Of a stretch of DNA of 43,828 nt, positions 37,222 through 43,828 are shown piece after piece; the stretch's first letter is position 1; the number at the start of each line of letters is the position of its first letter. The translations under genes and the position numbers were made by a program. This DNA is from a virus. The DNA lies in the IMG/VR virus record IMGVR_UViG_3300005531_000238, positions 1 to 43,828 of that record; one strand, written 5' to 3'. The notes below the pieces were generated by a model. The model ran no database searches. It had not been told where the DNA came from and was given only the letters and a program-made list of their open reading frames with translations.

Positions 37222-39382
37222 CCCCTAATCCGCCTGGTCCAGCAATCGCCGCCGCCGCGGCCGGTCCCGATGCTCCAGGCTGTGCTTCTGGTTGCGCGGA
37301 CGGTTGCGGACTCACGGGCTGTCCGACCGGCTGCATCCGCGTTCCGCCGGCGAGCTGCGTCTGTTGCTGCTCCTGCTGCGCGCGCTGGATTAGCGCCTGT
37401 AGCAACATCTTTTGCCGGATCTGCTGCTCGTGCTCCATGATGTGCGCGGTCATGATCGCCTCGGCTTGCTTGTCGCGATCCTCCGGCTTCTCTTGCATTT
37501 CCTGCTCAAGGCGCCGCCGATGGTCCACGATATGCAACCTGTCGTCGTCGAGAGGGTTAACATGGATTTCCTCTCCCATCAGCGCATCCGCCCACTCCTC
37601 CTTGGGTGCGCGCGGCTGGTCCAGGTCCGGAGGCTGCGGAATCACATCTTCGAAATTGTCCTCTCCGAATGCCTTCCACGCCTTGTTGAGCAGAACCCAC
37701 AGCGCCTTCGGATTCTGCTGCACAAGCGGATTCTGCATCGACAGCCCGTAGAGCGCCATCACTTGTTGTTTTTTCGCTTCACGCGACCACACAGATGTCG
37801 CAAACTTCAACTGAAAATCGAAATTATGTTCCCGCTCCTGAGCGCTCATTGCTCCGAAGCCACTATTGACGTCGAACAGGCCGTTCGCGTCCTCCTCGGT
37901 CGCCCGGAAAAACACCCCCTCCGGGGCATACTCGCGATCGAGCGCCCAGTTGTATTCCAGCCATACCGACAAATCCTCGCGCAGCATATACATATCGAGA
38001 GACGCCCGCACGTTTCCTTGTTCGATCAACGCCATCTGCCCGGTCGCCGTGCGCGGAGCGTTCGGCCGATCGATCGCCTGGCCCAACGTCTGATCTGATA
38101 CACCCGTGGTTTTTTCCGCGAATCCCGACAACGCCTGCTGGTTCATCTCTGAGAACTTAAGGTCCGCCTGCAGACGGACAATATTCACGCCGCTCGGGTC
38201 TTCAGAAGGAACAGCTGTGTCTGGCTCATAGATGAATGTCTCAGGATCAAAGCCGCTTGCCGCCTTATAGAAAATCAGGGGACCGACACTCAACTTTCCG
38301 GCGCGCTCAAACAGCCTGTAATTGGCGGACGATTTGTTCTGTAGGTCCTCGACCAACTCGCCGAGTCCCGGCCCCCAATACGATCCGTCTTTGACTAGTC
38401 CGATATCCAGAATCGGAACGCGCTTCTTCATACGTGGGTACAGGTCGCGTAGATCCTGCACGCCTACCACGATGCGCGGGTCCTTCAGAAAACTCACGAC
38501 AATTTCGCTCTGCTGCGGCATCCTCCGGATAAGGTTCTCCGGCCTGGAATCCTGCTTTCCCCTGGGTAGTCGCCACTTCCCATACCAGATCCACATCTCC
38601 AGAGAATTTCGGTTCCCCATCAGCGAGGAGTGGTCTATGCCTTCCGCGCGATCCATCTCCAGCCCGGCGTCATCAAGCCAGTAATCGCGCTCCTGCCTTT
38701 GTTGCGCGTACGAGTAGATCTCCCTCCATCGCTCGGTTATACGCTGATATTTTCCGCGCCGCTCGCCCTCAAGCAGTTGATCCGGAGTAACCCGCACACG
38801 CCGGATCACCCAATCGAAGTCATCGATCGATTGAACGCTATCCTGAGCAGGAACAATGATCTGATCGAACCGCAACGGGATCAGCTTCGGGCCGTCGTAC
38901 GCTAGCTTCTCGACATCGTTTCCGTCCTCGTCGCGCTCCCAATAAAAATCCTGCTCGTAGGGACAATACGCATGCGCCCGGCCGTACAACGCTGCGTTAA
39001 ACACCCACGTTGTCAGCGCCGGCGTCGCGCGCATATACTCGAACACGCGCCACGTCTCGTAGATCCCGACCTTACGAGAAAGTTTTTCCGCTTCCGGAGT
39101 CCTCGCCGCGGCTACGATCTCGGCATCGTCCCCAAGCAGCGCCTGCATGCATCTCGCCCAGTGGCCGAACTGAATCCACTTGAGCATCGGAACATCGAGA
39201 TCGCTTCCTTCCCGTCCGCCCGTGTGCGGATTGAGCCCACGCCACATGCGCCAATACCGGCGAAATCGCTCAATTCGCGCGTCGTGGTTAGATCGCGCTC
39301 CGATAAAACGGTGCCAGATGTGGTCTTTGAGCCGCTCAAGCTCTTGATCGGAAAGCTTTAGCTGGATCTGCCTTTGGTCCAC
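37196..39382 (-). CDS. portal protein
   Basis: A 728-aa portal of podovirus type, forming the dodecamer through which DNA enters. The N-terminus is helical with RFRRYWRMWRGLNP. The wing/stem region holds VPMLKWIQFGHWARCMQALL, FNAALYGRAHAYCPYEQDFY and LIPLRFDQIIVPAQDSVQSI. A helical crown region includes LSGFAEKTTGVSDQTLGQAI and RPNAPRTATGQMALIEQGN. The end is a long Gln-rich coiled coil (MLLQALIQRAQQEQQQTQLA) and a Gly/Pro/Ala tail, possibly a barrel. The length suits podovirus portals. GTG start without Shine-Dalgarno; GGCAATT lies 7 nt upstream. Confidence 0.85.
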   Translation of the reverse strand: MDQRQIQLKLSDQELERLKDHIWHRFIGARSNHDARIERFRRYWRMWRGLNPHTGGREGSDLDVPMLKWIQFGHWARCMQALLGDDAEIVAAARTPEAEKLSRKVGIYETWRVFEYMRATPALTTWVFNAALYGRAHAYCPYEQDFYWERDEDGNDVEKLAYDGPKLIPLRFDQIIVPAQDSVQSIDDFDWVIRRVRVTPDQLLEGERRGKYQRITERWREIYSYAQQRQERDYWLDDAGLEMDRAEGIDHSSLMGNRNSLEMWIWYGKWRLPRGKQDSRPENLIRRMPQQSEIVVSFLKDPRIVVGVQDLRDLYPRMKKRVPILDIGLVKDGSYWGPGLGELVEDLQNKSSANYRLFERAGKLSVGPLIFYKAASGFDPETFIYEPDTAVPSEDPSGVNIVRLQADLKFSEMNQQALSGFAEKTTGVSDQTLGQAIDRPNAPRTATGQMALIEQGNVRASLDMYMLREDLSVWLEYNWALDREYAPEGVFFRATEEDANGLFDVNSGFGAMSAQEREHNFDFQLKFATSVWSREAKKQQVMALYGLSMQNPLVQQNPKALWVLLNKAWKAFGEDNFEDVIPQPPDLDQPRAPKEEWADALMGEEIHVNPLDDDRLHIVDHRRRLEQEMQEKPEDRDKQAEAIMTAHIMEHEQQIRQKMLLQALIQRAQQEQQQTQLAGGTRMQPVGQPVSPQPSAQPEAQPGASGPAAAAAIAGPGGLGGAGGPQPA

Positions 39383-39389
39383 ACAAGGG

Positions 39390-39396
39390 AATTGCC
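39390..39396 (-). promoter_or_regulatory. GGCAATT box before the portal gene
   Basis: GGCAATT ends 7 nt before the GTG at 39382, in a 15-bp spacer after the large terminase stop with no Shine-Dalgarno site. Confidence 0.5.
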
Positions 39397-39397
39397 G

Positions 39398-41125
39398 CTA
39401 ATCGTCATCGTCGCGCCGCGGCTGCCCGTACGGGACCATCGGCCGCCGGTCCACCTCGCGCTCCACGGTCACGATGCGCTTTTTCGGAGCATAACGAAGT
39501 CCGATACACGCCAGCGCCGCCGCAATTACACAATCGTCGTGACAGCCAGTTTGATGTTCGGCTTTCCCGTTCGGCTTGATCACGAAGGTCCGGAATTCCT
39601 GAAGTGCGATCGGACTTCGGATGGTGATTGCCATCTCCCGCACCGCATCGTCGAGCGCCGACACCAACCACGGCCTGGTTACGTTCGTCGTCTCGAAACC
39701 GATCTCTTCCGGCTGAGCGCTGCGGCGGTCAGTTGGATCGCGGCGGCGGTTATAGATCATCGCGAGCGGATAGTTCTGCCGCAGAATCGCATCGATGAAT
39801 CCAGCGTCGTTCGCCTCCGGAACCAAAAACGCCCAGTTGTACACCTCCGCCAACAGCGCCAGATATTCGGCAAACGGGACCGGCCGCAATCTTTGCCTGA
39901 GCATCGCAACTTGCTCGCCGGTGTGCTGGTCAATCACGAATCCTACCGAGAAGTCCGGGTCCGCGCCGCGCTGTTCTTCCGACACGTCTTTTCCCTTGGA
40001 CGGATCAGCGCCGATGACGTACTGGTGTCCCGGTTCCGGTTTTCTCCAGATTGTTAGAGCGCCGTGCGCGCGCGCCACCCACCGAATCTTCCTCCGGGGA
40101 AACTCCTCGATTACCTGCAGCTCGCCCGCGGTGCCGTTCGAAACCGGCATACGCATCAGAGCCTTGTGATCCAGCGCGGGCCGACCCGAGCTGAGAAATG
40201 CCTCTTCCGCCGTCGTCGGGTATTCCTGATGGAAATCCTCGACTCGGCCATTGAACGACGTCCGGATCTTCCAACGCCGCCAATGAAGCTGCTCAAGGGT
40301 CGCTCCGTGCATCGCCTGAAGTTGTTCTTCTTCTTCGTCCATCGTGCGTTGTAGCTCTAGCGCATCGTCCTTATCGTCGAAGGCCAGGCAGTTGTTTACG
40401 TCCTCCAGCCAGCCGAAGAACAGAAACTGCCAGCCCTCCGCCGTAGCCGGGTCCATCGCCATCAGGCAGCGCTTATGCCATTCGTCACCCTCGCCGTTCG
40501 CCGTGGATTGCTCGATGATCCCGGTCTCTGGCAGATCCGGAACCATCGTTCCCGCGGCCCTGATCGTTTCCGCCGGCGCGCGCCAGAACGCCACCTCGTC
40601 GAACAACGCCCAGTGCCGGCCGCCGCCGCGGATTTCTCCGCGGTCCGCGGAATATACGCTCAGCATCGGACTGTCGGGGGCATCTCCATCGCGAAACAGC
40701 GCCATATCCGCCGCGCGGATCGGCTTCATCCGGATTGATGCGCCGTAACGGGTAAACGGCTTGTACCCCTCGGCGAAGGTGCGGCAGTAACTGAACGCCT
40801 CAAGCGCCGCCGGGTCATACCTGTCGGCGATGATCATCGCCCTGCGGCCACTCCAGAACGCGATTTCCTTGAGGATGTGCGAGCAACTTCCGAGCGTGAA
40901 TCCGGAGCGACGGGTCTTGAGAATCCGGACTCGCACCGGCTTACCCATACGTCGCTGTGCACTGATCGCCTTTGCGAGTGTCATCTGACTCGGCCAGCAC
41001 TCGAACGGAACAAGGTTACCGATGCGATCACGGACCCGCAGCGATTCCCGGCAGAATGACGGATGATCGTTGAACTCGGCGATGAGACGCTCCCGCTGTG
41101 GTTGTGTCAGATCAGATGGCCTCAT
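39398..41125 (-). CDS. terL: terminase large subunit
   Basis: A 575-aa DNA-packaging motor. The ATPase half has a Walker A-like KTRRSGFT (70-77), Walker B ALFDEVAF (173-180, Asp-Glu pair) and a likely coupling motif near TANGEGDE (208-215). The RNase-H-like nuclease half has Asp374 (VIGADPSKGKD), Glu437 (VPEANDAGF) and the Asp pair at 530-531 (CHDDCVIAA). All key residues are present. The start overlaps the sigma factor stop as ATGA. It should cut the concatemer and load DNA through the portal encoded next. Confidence 0.93.
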   Translation of the reverse strand: MRPSDLTQPQRERLIAEFNDHPSFCRESLRVRDRIGNLVPFECWPSQMTLAKAISAQRRMGKPVRVRILKTRRSGFTLGSCSHILKEIAFWSGRRAMIIADRYDPAALEAFSYCRTFAEGYKPFTRYGASIRMKPIRAADMALFRDGDAPDSPMLSVYSADRGEIRGGGRHWALFDEVAFWRAPAETIRAAGTMVPDLPETGIIEQSTANGEGDEWHKRCLMAMDPATAEGWQFLFFGWLEDVNNCLAFDDKDDALELQRTMDEEEEQLQAMHGATLEQLHWRRWKIRTSFNGRVEDFHQEYPTTAEEAFLSSGRPALDHKALMRMPVSNGTAGELQVIEEFPRRKIRWVARAHGALTIWRKPEPGHQYVIGADPSKGKDVSEEQRGADPDFSVGFVIDQHTGEQVAMLRQRLRPVPFAEYLALLAEVYNWAFLVPEANDAGFIDAILRQNYPLAMIYNRRRDPTDRRSAQPEEIGFETTNVTRPWLVSALDDAVREMAITIRSPIALQEFRTFVIKPNGKAEHQTGCHDDCVIAAALACIGLRYAPKKRIVTVEREVDRRPMVPYGQPRRDDDD

Positions 41126-41667
41126 CCCGAAACCCGCATCACCTTACGTAACAACCGCACCCCATTTGATAGTCGGCGCTTTACTCGTGATACGCTCCAC
41201 GACCACACCATGGATATTTCCTCGACGCTGGACCCTTGAAGGTACACCCGCTTGAGTAGATACGCCTCCACTGCCGGCATCCGCATAAGCGCGGACTCAA
41301 CCGCCGCCAGTTGCAAGCTCATCTTGCGCTCGACCGCCGCCCGCTGAATCCCATCCTCGATCGCATCCTCGCCAAAGAGCCGACCATCGAGCGTTTGCGG
41401 ATCGATCTCCTGCATCGTCGCCGCCGCCCAGAAACGACGCCTGCAAGCCATCCGTACCGCGTTCAGGACGTACATGTACGCGTACGCCTGAAACGGGATG
41501 CCAAGCGAATCGTCCCACTTCTGCGCGCGCCGCCAACACTCGATGCGAGCCTCCTGCTCCAAGTCCGCCGGATCGAACGACGGAGGAAGCTTCCGCCGCG
41601 CAAAGTCTCGAGCCAGCTTAGCCGCCCACTCGCGATGCTGCTCGAATAGCGATTCACGATCCGGCAC
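41122..41667 (-). CDS. phage sigma-70-like factor
   Basis: A 181-aa protein with two sigma regions. Region 2 (about 17-80) has FDPADLEQEARIECWRRAQK and WDDSLGIPFQAYAYMYVLNA, where -10 recognition and core binding occur. Region 4 (about 125-177) has PAVEAYLLKRVYLQGSSVEE followed by the helix-turn-helix ISMVWSWSVSRVKRRLSNGV. Length and layout fit ECF-like or phage sigma factors. I chose GTG at 41667 because GGAGG lies 7 nt upstream; the start overlaps the small terminase stop. It may redirect host polymerase to phage late promoters. It could also be a sigma-like protein without transcription function. Confidence 0.72.
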   Translation of the reverse strand: MPDRESLFEQHREWAAKLARDFARRKLPPSFDPADLEQEARIECWRRAQKWDDSLGIPFQAYAYMYVLNAVRMACRRRFWAAATMQEIDPQTLDGRLFGEDAIEDGIQRAAVERKMSLQLAAVESALMRMPAVEAYLLKRVYLQGSSVEEISMVWSWSVSRVKRRLSNGVRLLRKVMRVSG

Positions 41668-42064
41668 TTTCGTGCCTCCGGTAAACCACCAACAGCTCCT
41701 CCAGCGTGAAATCTCCGCCGCGATCCTCCGCCGGGTCCAATCGCGCCAGCGGCGGATCTCCAGACTCGCTATATCGCAGAGCATCCCGCGTCGCTTGGCA
41801 CTGAACTGCCGGATCTGAGTGCTTCAGCCTGCGCTTAATGCTTTCAACCCCAAGCTTAAGAATCTCCTGTAGTTCAGCCTCGTGGCGATCCTTGAACCTC
41901 TGGATCAGGGTCTTCGTGCGGGGATCGATCACCTGCTTTTTCACCGCGGACTCCGACAACCCCACCTCGCAAGCAATCTCCCGCGCGGTTTGACCGGCAA
42001 CCCGCCCAGCGGCGATCTTCCGCCGCTGCTCCGGGCTCACGCGACTCTTACCCTTCGCCGGCAT
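41654..42064 (-). CDS. terminase small subunit-like HTH protein
   Basis: A 136-aa protein. The N-terminal helix-turn-helix (RRKIAAGRVAGQTAREIACE, then VGLSESAVKKQVIDPRT, about 13-48) is typical of small terminase DNA-recognition domains. A helical middle for oligomerisation follows, and the end is acidic (LDPAEDRGGDFTLEELLVVY). Its position just before the sigma factor and large terminase supports the call. ATG overlaps the upstream 46-aa gene by 17 nt. Confidence 0.72.
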   Translation of the reverse strand: MPAKGKSRVSPEQRRKIAAGRVAGQTAREIACEVGLSESAVKKQVIDPRTKTLIQRFKDRHEAELQEILKLGVESIKRRLKHSDPAVQCQATRDALRYSESGDPPLARLDPAEDRGGDFTLEELLVVYRRHESAGS

Positions 42065-42188
42065 TTCCGTTCCCGTTAGTCCCCATTCTCCGCCTCACTT
42101 CCGCCCGCCGCTGCTCCGCGGTCATCGCCGCCCAGATCTCGCGATTGACGCGCGACGCGTGCTTTCCCCGAAAATTTCGCTCACGCAT
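42048..42188 (-). CDS. 46-aa basic protein
   Basis: A 46-aa protein (RERNFRGKHASRVNREIWAA, then MTAEQRRAEVRRRMGTNG) whose ATG overlaps the replication gene stop. The pattern of a short basic helix with MTAEQRRAE resembles small DNA- or RNA-binding peptides found before small terminases. The frame is open for another 80 codons upstream, but these lie under the replication gene. Confidence 0.5.
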   Translation of the reverse strand: MRERNFRGKHASRVNREIWAAMTAEQRRAEVRRRMGTNGNGNAGEG

Positions 42189-43134
42189 AGCCGCTGCGTG
42201 CTCCTCCAGCCGCTCTCTTTTCGACTTCGACCAGGTACGCTGTTCCGTCCGGGCCAACGACGGACGCTCGCACAAAACCCTTGCTCCCATGAAGTGCGCC
42301 TCCCATGTGCTTGCTTCGCGCCAGCAACGCAATCTGGCTGCTGAGCCGTCCCGGATTCGCGGCGATATCCGGCGGCTTGCGCGGTGCTTGTGGCGATTCC
42401 GCCAGCGCACCGCCCGCTGTTTCAACCGGTAGAAACACAACCGGTCGCGGCATATCGCCGCGCACCATGCCGGGTCGTGCGCTCGCGGCTCGGGCTAATC
42501 CCGAAACCCGCCAAATCCATCCATCCGTGTGTGGTTTGGTGCTGTCTTTTCGCGTCGCGCACCGAAACGCACGCTCGATACGCGCCGCAATCGCAAACAG
42601 GCTCACGCCTTGCGCTCGCGCTTCCGCGGCTACCCGATCGGCAAGATGCTCGAATCCAGCCGATCGCAGATGCCTGCGTAGGGTGTCGAGTTGCATTTGC
42701 GTGTATCGGTCAGTCGCTTCTTGATCCGTGCACTCTTCTCGACTATTTTTACTAAAAGAACTAAGATTTAATACTGAGACCGCTTCAGGCCGGAAGTTTT
42801 TCACTTCAACTTCTTGATTGCCAGTGCTTTTCTCTTCCCTGTGGAAATTTTCAGCCCGGAAGTTCAGCCCGGAAGTCAGCCCGGAAGTTTCGCTTTTTTT
42901 CAACATGTTTTCCACAGGTTTTTCAACAGCGGTAAGGACGTACGATGCAGGCCGTCCATCGCCGCTTTGCTTGATTGTGATGAGACCCTCGCGCTTAAGT
43001 TCCGAAAGGTAGGATCGTACCTGACGGTCGCAGACCCGCAAGTGGGAAGCAATCTTATACTGCCGTGGATTCCAGCCGCGCACTGCGTACCAACGAAGCA
43101 CGTCCAGGCATTTTTTCGCGCCGCAGCTCAGCAC
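42181..43134 (-). CDS. replication initiator, lambda O-like, winged helix
   Basis: A 317-aa protein. Residues about 5-65 form a winged helix (CGAKKCLDVLRWYAVRGWNP, then ASHLRVCDRQVRSYLSELKR and a DGRPASYVLT wing), as in phage replication proteins of the lambda O class. A Glu/Asn/Ser-rich linker follows, and the gene segment coding for it contains four iteron-like repeats and an AT-rich stretch. The C-terminal half is helical (MQLDTLRRHLRSAGFEHLAD) and could contact a helicase or loader; no helicase gene is seen, so the host one is presumably used. GTG at 43134 is chosen: GGCGAGG is 7 nt upstream and the start overlaps the upstream ORF stop. A GTG at 43230 is possible. Confidence 0.65.
   Translation of the reverse strand: MLSCGAKKCLDVLRWYAVRGWNPRQYKIASHLRVCDRQVRSYLSELKREGLITIKQSGDGRPASYVLTAVEKPVENMLKKSETSGLTSGLNFRAENFHREEKSTGNQEVEVKNFRPEAVSVLNLSSFSKNSREECTDQEATDRYTQMQLDTLRRHLRSAGFEHLADRVAAEARAQGVSLFAIAARIERAFRCATRKDSTKPHTDGWIWRVSGLARAASARPGMVRGDMPRPVVFLPVETAGGALAESPQAPRKPPDIAANPGRLSSQIALLARSKHMGGALHGSKGFVRASVVGPDGTAYLVEVEKRAAGGARSGYA
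42737..42780. other. AT-rich stretch, putative DNA unwinding element
   Basis: Within the replication gene this 44-bp stretch is strikingly AT-rich (for example TATTTTTACTAAAAGAAC) compared with its GC-rich surroundings. It lies next to the iterons on their downstream side, as in the lambda origin. Confidence 0.5.
42786..42889. repeat. iteron-like repeats: putative phage replication origin
   Basis: CAGCCCGGAAGTT occurs at 42852-42864, CAGCCCGGAAGT at 42865-42876 and CAGCCCGGAAGTT at 42877-42889, three head-to-tail units. A fourth copy with one mismatch lies at 42786-42798. The units are 12 or 13 bp long and so shift reading frame, which argues against selection for a peptide repeat. This matches the O-gene iterons of lambdoid origins. 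Confidence 0.65.
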
Positions 43135-43253
43135 GAGTACACCTCGCCGATAAACCGCGCCAGCTGGTAGGGAATGACGCGAAATCCGGCTTCCAGCAGC
43201 CCGCGCGTCCACCCCCCCTTTCCACAACACAAATCGATAGCAAGCGGCCTCAT
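43128..43253 (-). pseudogene. internally deleted DNA methyltransferase remnant
   Basis: A 41-aa ORF too short for usual listing. The first half, RPLAIDLCCGKGGWTRGLLE, is the SAM-binding motif I of phage C5-type DNA methyltransferases, which should be followed by several hundred residues. Here it runs directly into IPYQLARFIGEVYSC, which resembles the final helix of such enzymes. The start overlaps the RusA stop (ATGA) and the stop overlaps the replication start, so the frame was kept for coupling. I infer an in-frame internal deletion leaving both ends. Confidence 0.6.
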
Positions 43254-43648
43254 GTTATCTCGATGGTCACCTTCTCTTCCTTCGCCACAATCGCCGGCAG
43301 CAGCGTAATTGTGCCGTTGAAGTGCGCGATGTTGTCGTTCCGAATTACACCCGCCTCCTGGAGCACATCCAGGAGGCAGGAAAGCTTGTTGTCCCGATCC
43401 CCACGCTTATTCGCTACGTAGAACCGTACCGTAAGATTGGGATGTTCCAGTGGTGTTCGGCCCAAACTCCGCCACGAATACGCTGCCTGTGTAACCAGAG
43501 CGCTGATCGCGCACCGGGCCGAGCTATCCAGCCGAACGCCTCCGCCCGGCTTCGGGCGCCATAGGTTCTTCTTGCTGGGCACGTGCCCGGTGAGATCCAG
43601 GATTACTCCGAGAATCCGCCGACCATGCCCTGGAATCGGGCAATCCAT
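43250..43648 (-). CDS. rusA: RusA-like Holliday junction resolvase
   Basis: A 132-aa protein of RusA type. N-terminal ILDLTGHVPSKKNLWRPK corresponds to the family PxSxN block. The metal-binding core is GDRDNKLSCLLDVLQEAG (Asp84, Asp86, Lys88) followed by NDNI (Asp105). It would cut four-way junctions formed in recombination-dependent replication, in line with the annealing protein and HNH-type protein across attP. The ATG at 43648 is chosen; the frame is open upstream through the att repeat and tRNA, where the peptide comes from the att arm and tRNA sequence. The start site choice is moderately sure. Confidence 0.78.
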   Translation of the reverse strand: MDCPIPGHGRRILGVILDLTGHVPSKKNLWRPKPGGGVRLDSSARCAISALVTQAAYSWRSLGRTPLEHPNLTVRFYVANKRGDRDNKLSCLLDVLQEAGVIRNDNIAHFNGTITLLPAIVAKEEKVTIEIT

Positions 43649-43739
43649 GGACTCACTCGGACTTTGAAGCGCCTGATTTTCGCCGTTTTCCGGACTTACT
43701 GCGGACTTGATCGCACCGCGATTTTCATCCTGTAAGTCC
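43649..43739. promoter_or_regulatory. integrase arm-type sites, right arm
   Basis: GGACTTA at 43692-43698 and GGACTTG at 43703-43709 are 11 bp apart. Weaker GGACTCA (43649-43655) and GGACTTT (43659-43665) are 10 bp apart. An inverted copy TAAGTCC lies at 43733-43739, 19 bp from the core. Together with 663-680 they form the expected set of arm sites on both sides of attP. Confidence 0.65.
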
Positions 43740-43758
43740 TTTATTTCCGGGTCTTGGG

Positions 43759-43809
43759 TGGTGGACCTGGAGGGATTCGAACCCTCGACCTCTTCCATGC
43801 CATGGAAGC
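43759..43809. repeat. attR: right 51-bp att repeat inside tRNA-Ala
   Basis: Identical to 575-625. Here the repeat is part of the otherwise complete tRNA gene, so this is the junction where the tRNA was restored by integration. Confidence 0.93.
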
Positions 43810-43828
43810 GCGCTCCCAACTGCGCCAC
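43759..43828 (-). tRNA. tRNA-Ala (anticodon GGC), 5' six bases outside window
   Basis: Read on the minus strand from 43828: last acceptor base, D arm GCGC-AGTTGGGA-GCGC, anticodon arm CTTCC-ATGGCAT-GGAAG with anticodon GGC, variable loop, T arm GAGGG-TTCGAAT-CCCTC, acceptor CAGGTCC, discriminator A and encoded CCA. All stems pair; the first six bases (GGACCT expected) lie beyond the window. It is the integration target. Confidence 0.93.

Noticed and set aside
43649-43828. Upstream extension of the RusA frame through the att repeat into the tRNA
   Set aside because: The first 60 codons would translate tRNA and att arm sequence; ATG 43648 starts just before the RusA fold.

Overview
The window holds one almost complete integrated temperate phage of podovirus type (about 43.2 kb, 575-43809) in the 3' half of a tRNA-Ala(GGC) gene. 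A 51-bp direct repeat (575-625 and 43759-43809) marks its ends. The intact tRNA copy, minus its first six bases, is at the right edge. The host is a GC-rich bacterium. The phage signal peptides, most ending in A-Q, and the fibre-type genes fit a soil Acidobacteriota (Bryobacter/Solibacter-like), but that is a weak inference. Outside the left att repeat, bases 1-513 carry the C-terminal part of a second, related tyrosine integrase facing the same att site, so two elements probably sit in tandem in this tRNA gene.

Nearly all phage genes lie on the minus strand. Read leftward from about 7.6 kb, the early operon is very tight, mostly with ATGA, GTGA or TGATG junctions. It starts at a consensus-like promoter that drives a probably leaderless ribbon-helix-helix (RHH) regulator. 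It then runs through an HNH-type protein, zinc and membrane small proteins, a RecT-like annealing protein, a repeat-rich protein, Gp157, KTSC, a Gp37/Gp68 (DUF5131) remnant, the integrase and a 74-aa ORF that ends at attL. In the circular phage this operon would continue across attP into the genes at the right edge: RusA, a methyltransferase remnant, a lambda-O-like replication protein with internal iterons, and a small regulator. Integration therefore cuts the early operon after the integrase.

From about 42 kb down to 8.9 kb runs the late operon. It encodes small terminase, a sigma-70-like factor, large terminase, portal, small proteins, scaffold, decoration protein, major capsid and head proteins. 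These are followed by two large fibre/spike proteins with Sec signal peptides, three adaptor-type proteins, an L,D-transpeptidase-like protein and a permuted NlpC/P60-like protein, and a 1387-aa tail protein. The operon ends with a third signal-peptide fibre, a lipoprotein, a GNAT, internal virion proteins, a 1690-aa polyvalent protein and a small membrane protein. I see no tape measure, sheath or tail tube gene, which supports a short-tailed phage.

Only 7687-8787 is on the plus strand within the phage: a second RHH protein divergent from the first, and a secreted moron that shares a DNA segment with the polyvalent protein. Points most worth following: a GGCAAYT box placed 7-10 nt before the starts of nine late genes without a Shine-Dalgarno site; a circularly permuted histidine phosphatase inside the polyvalent protein; signal peptides on virion fibres; a 70-bp TA-flanked palindromic MITE; iterons inside the replication gene; and a phage sigma factor between the two terminase genes.
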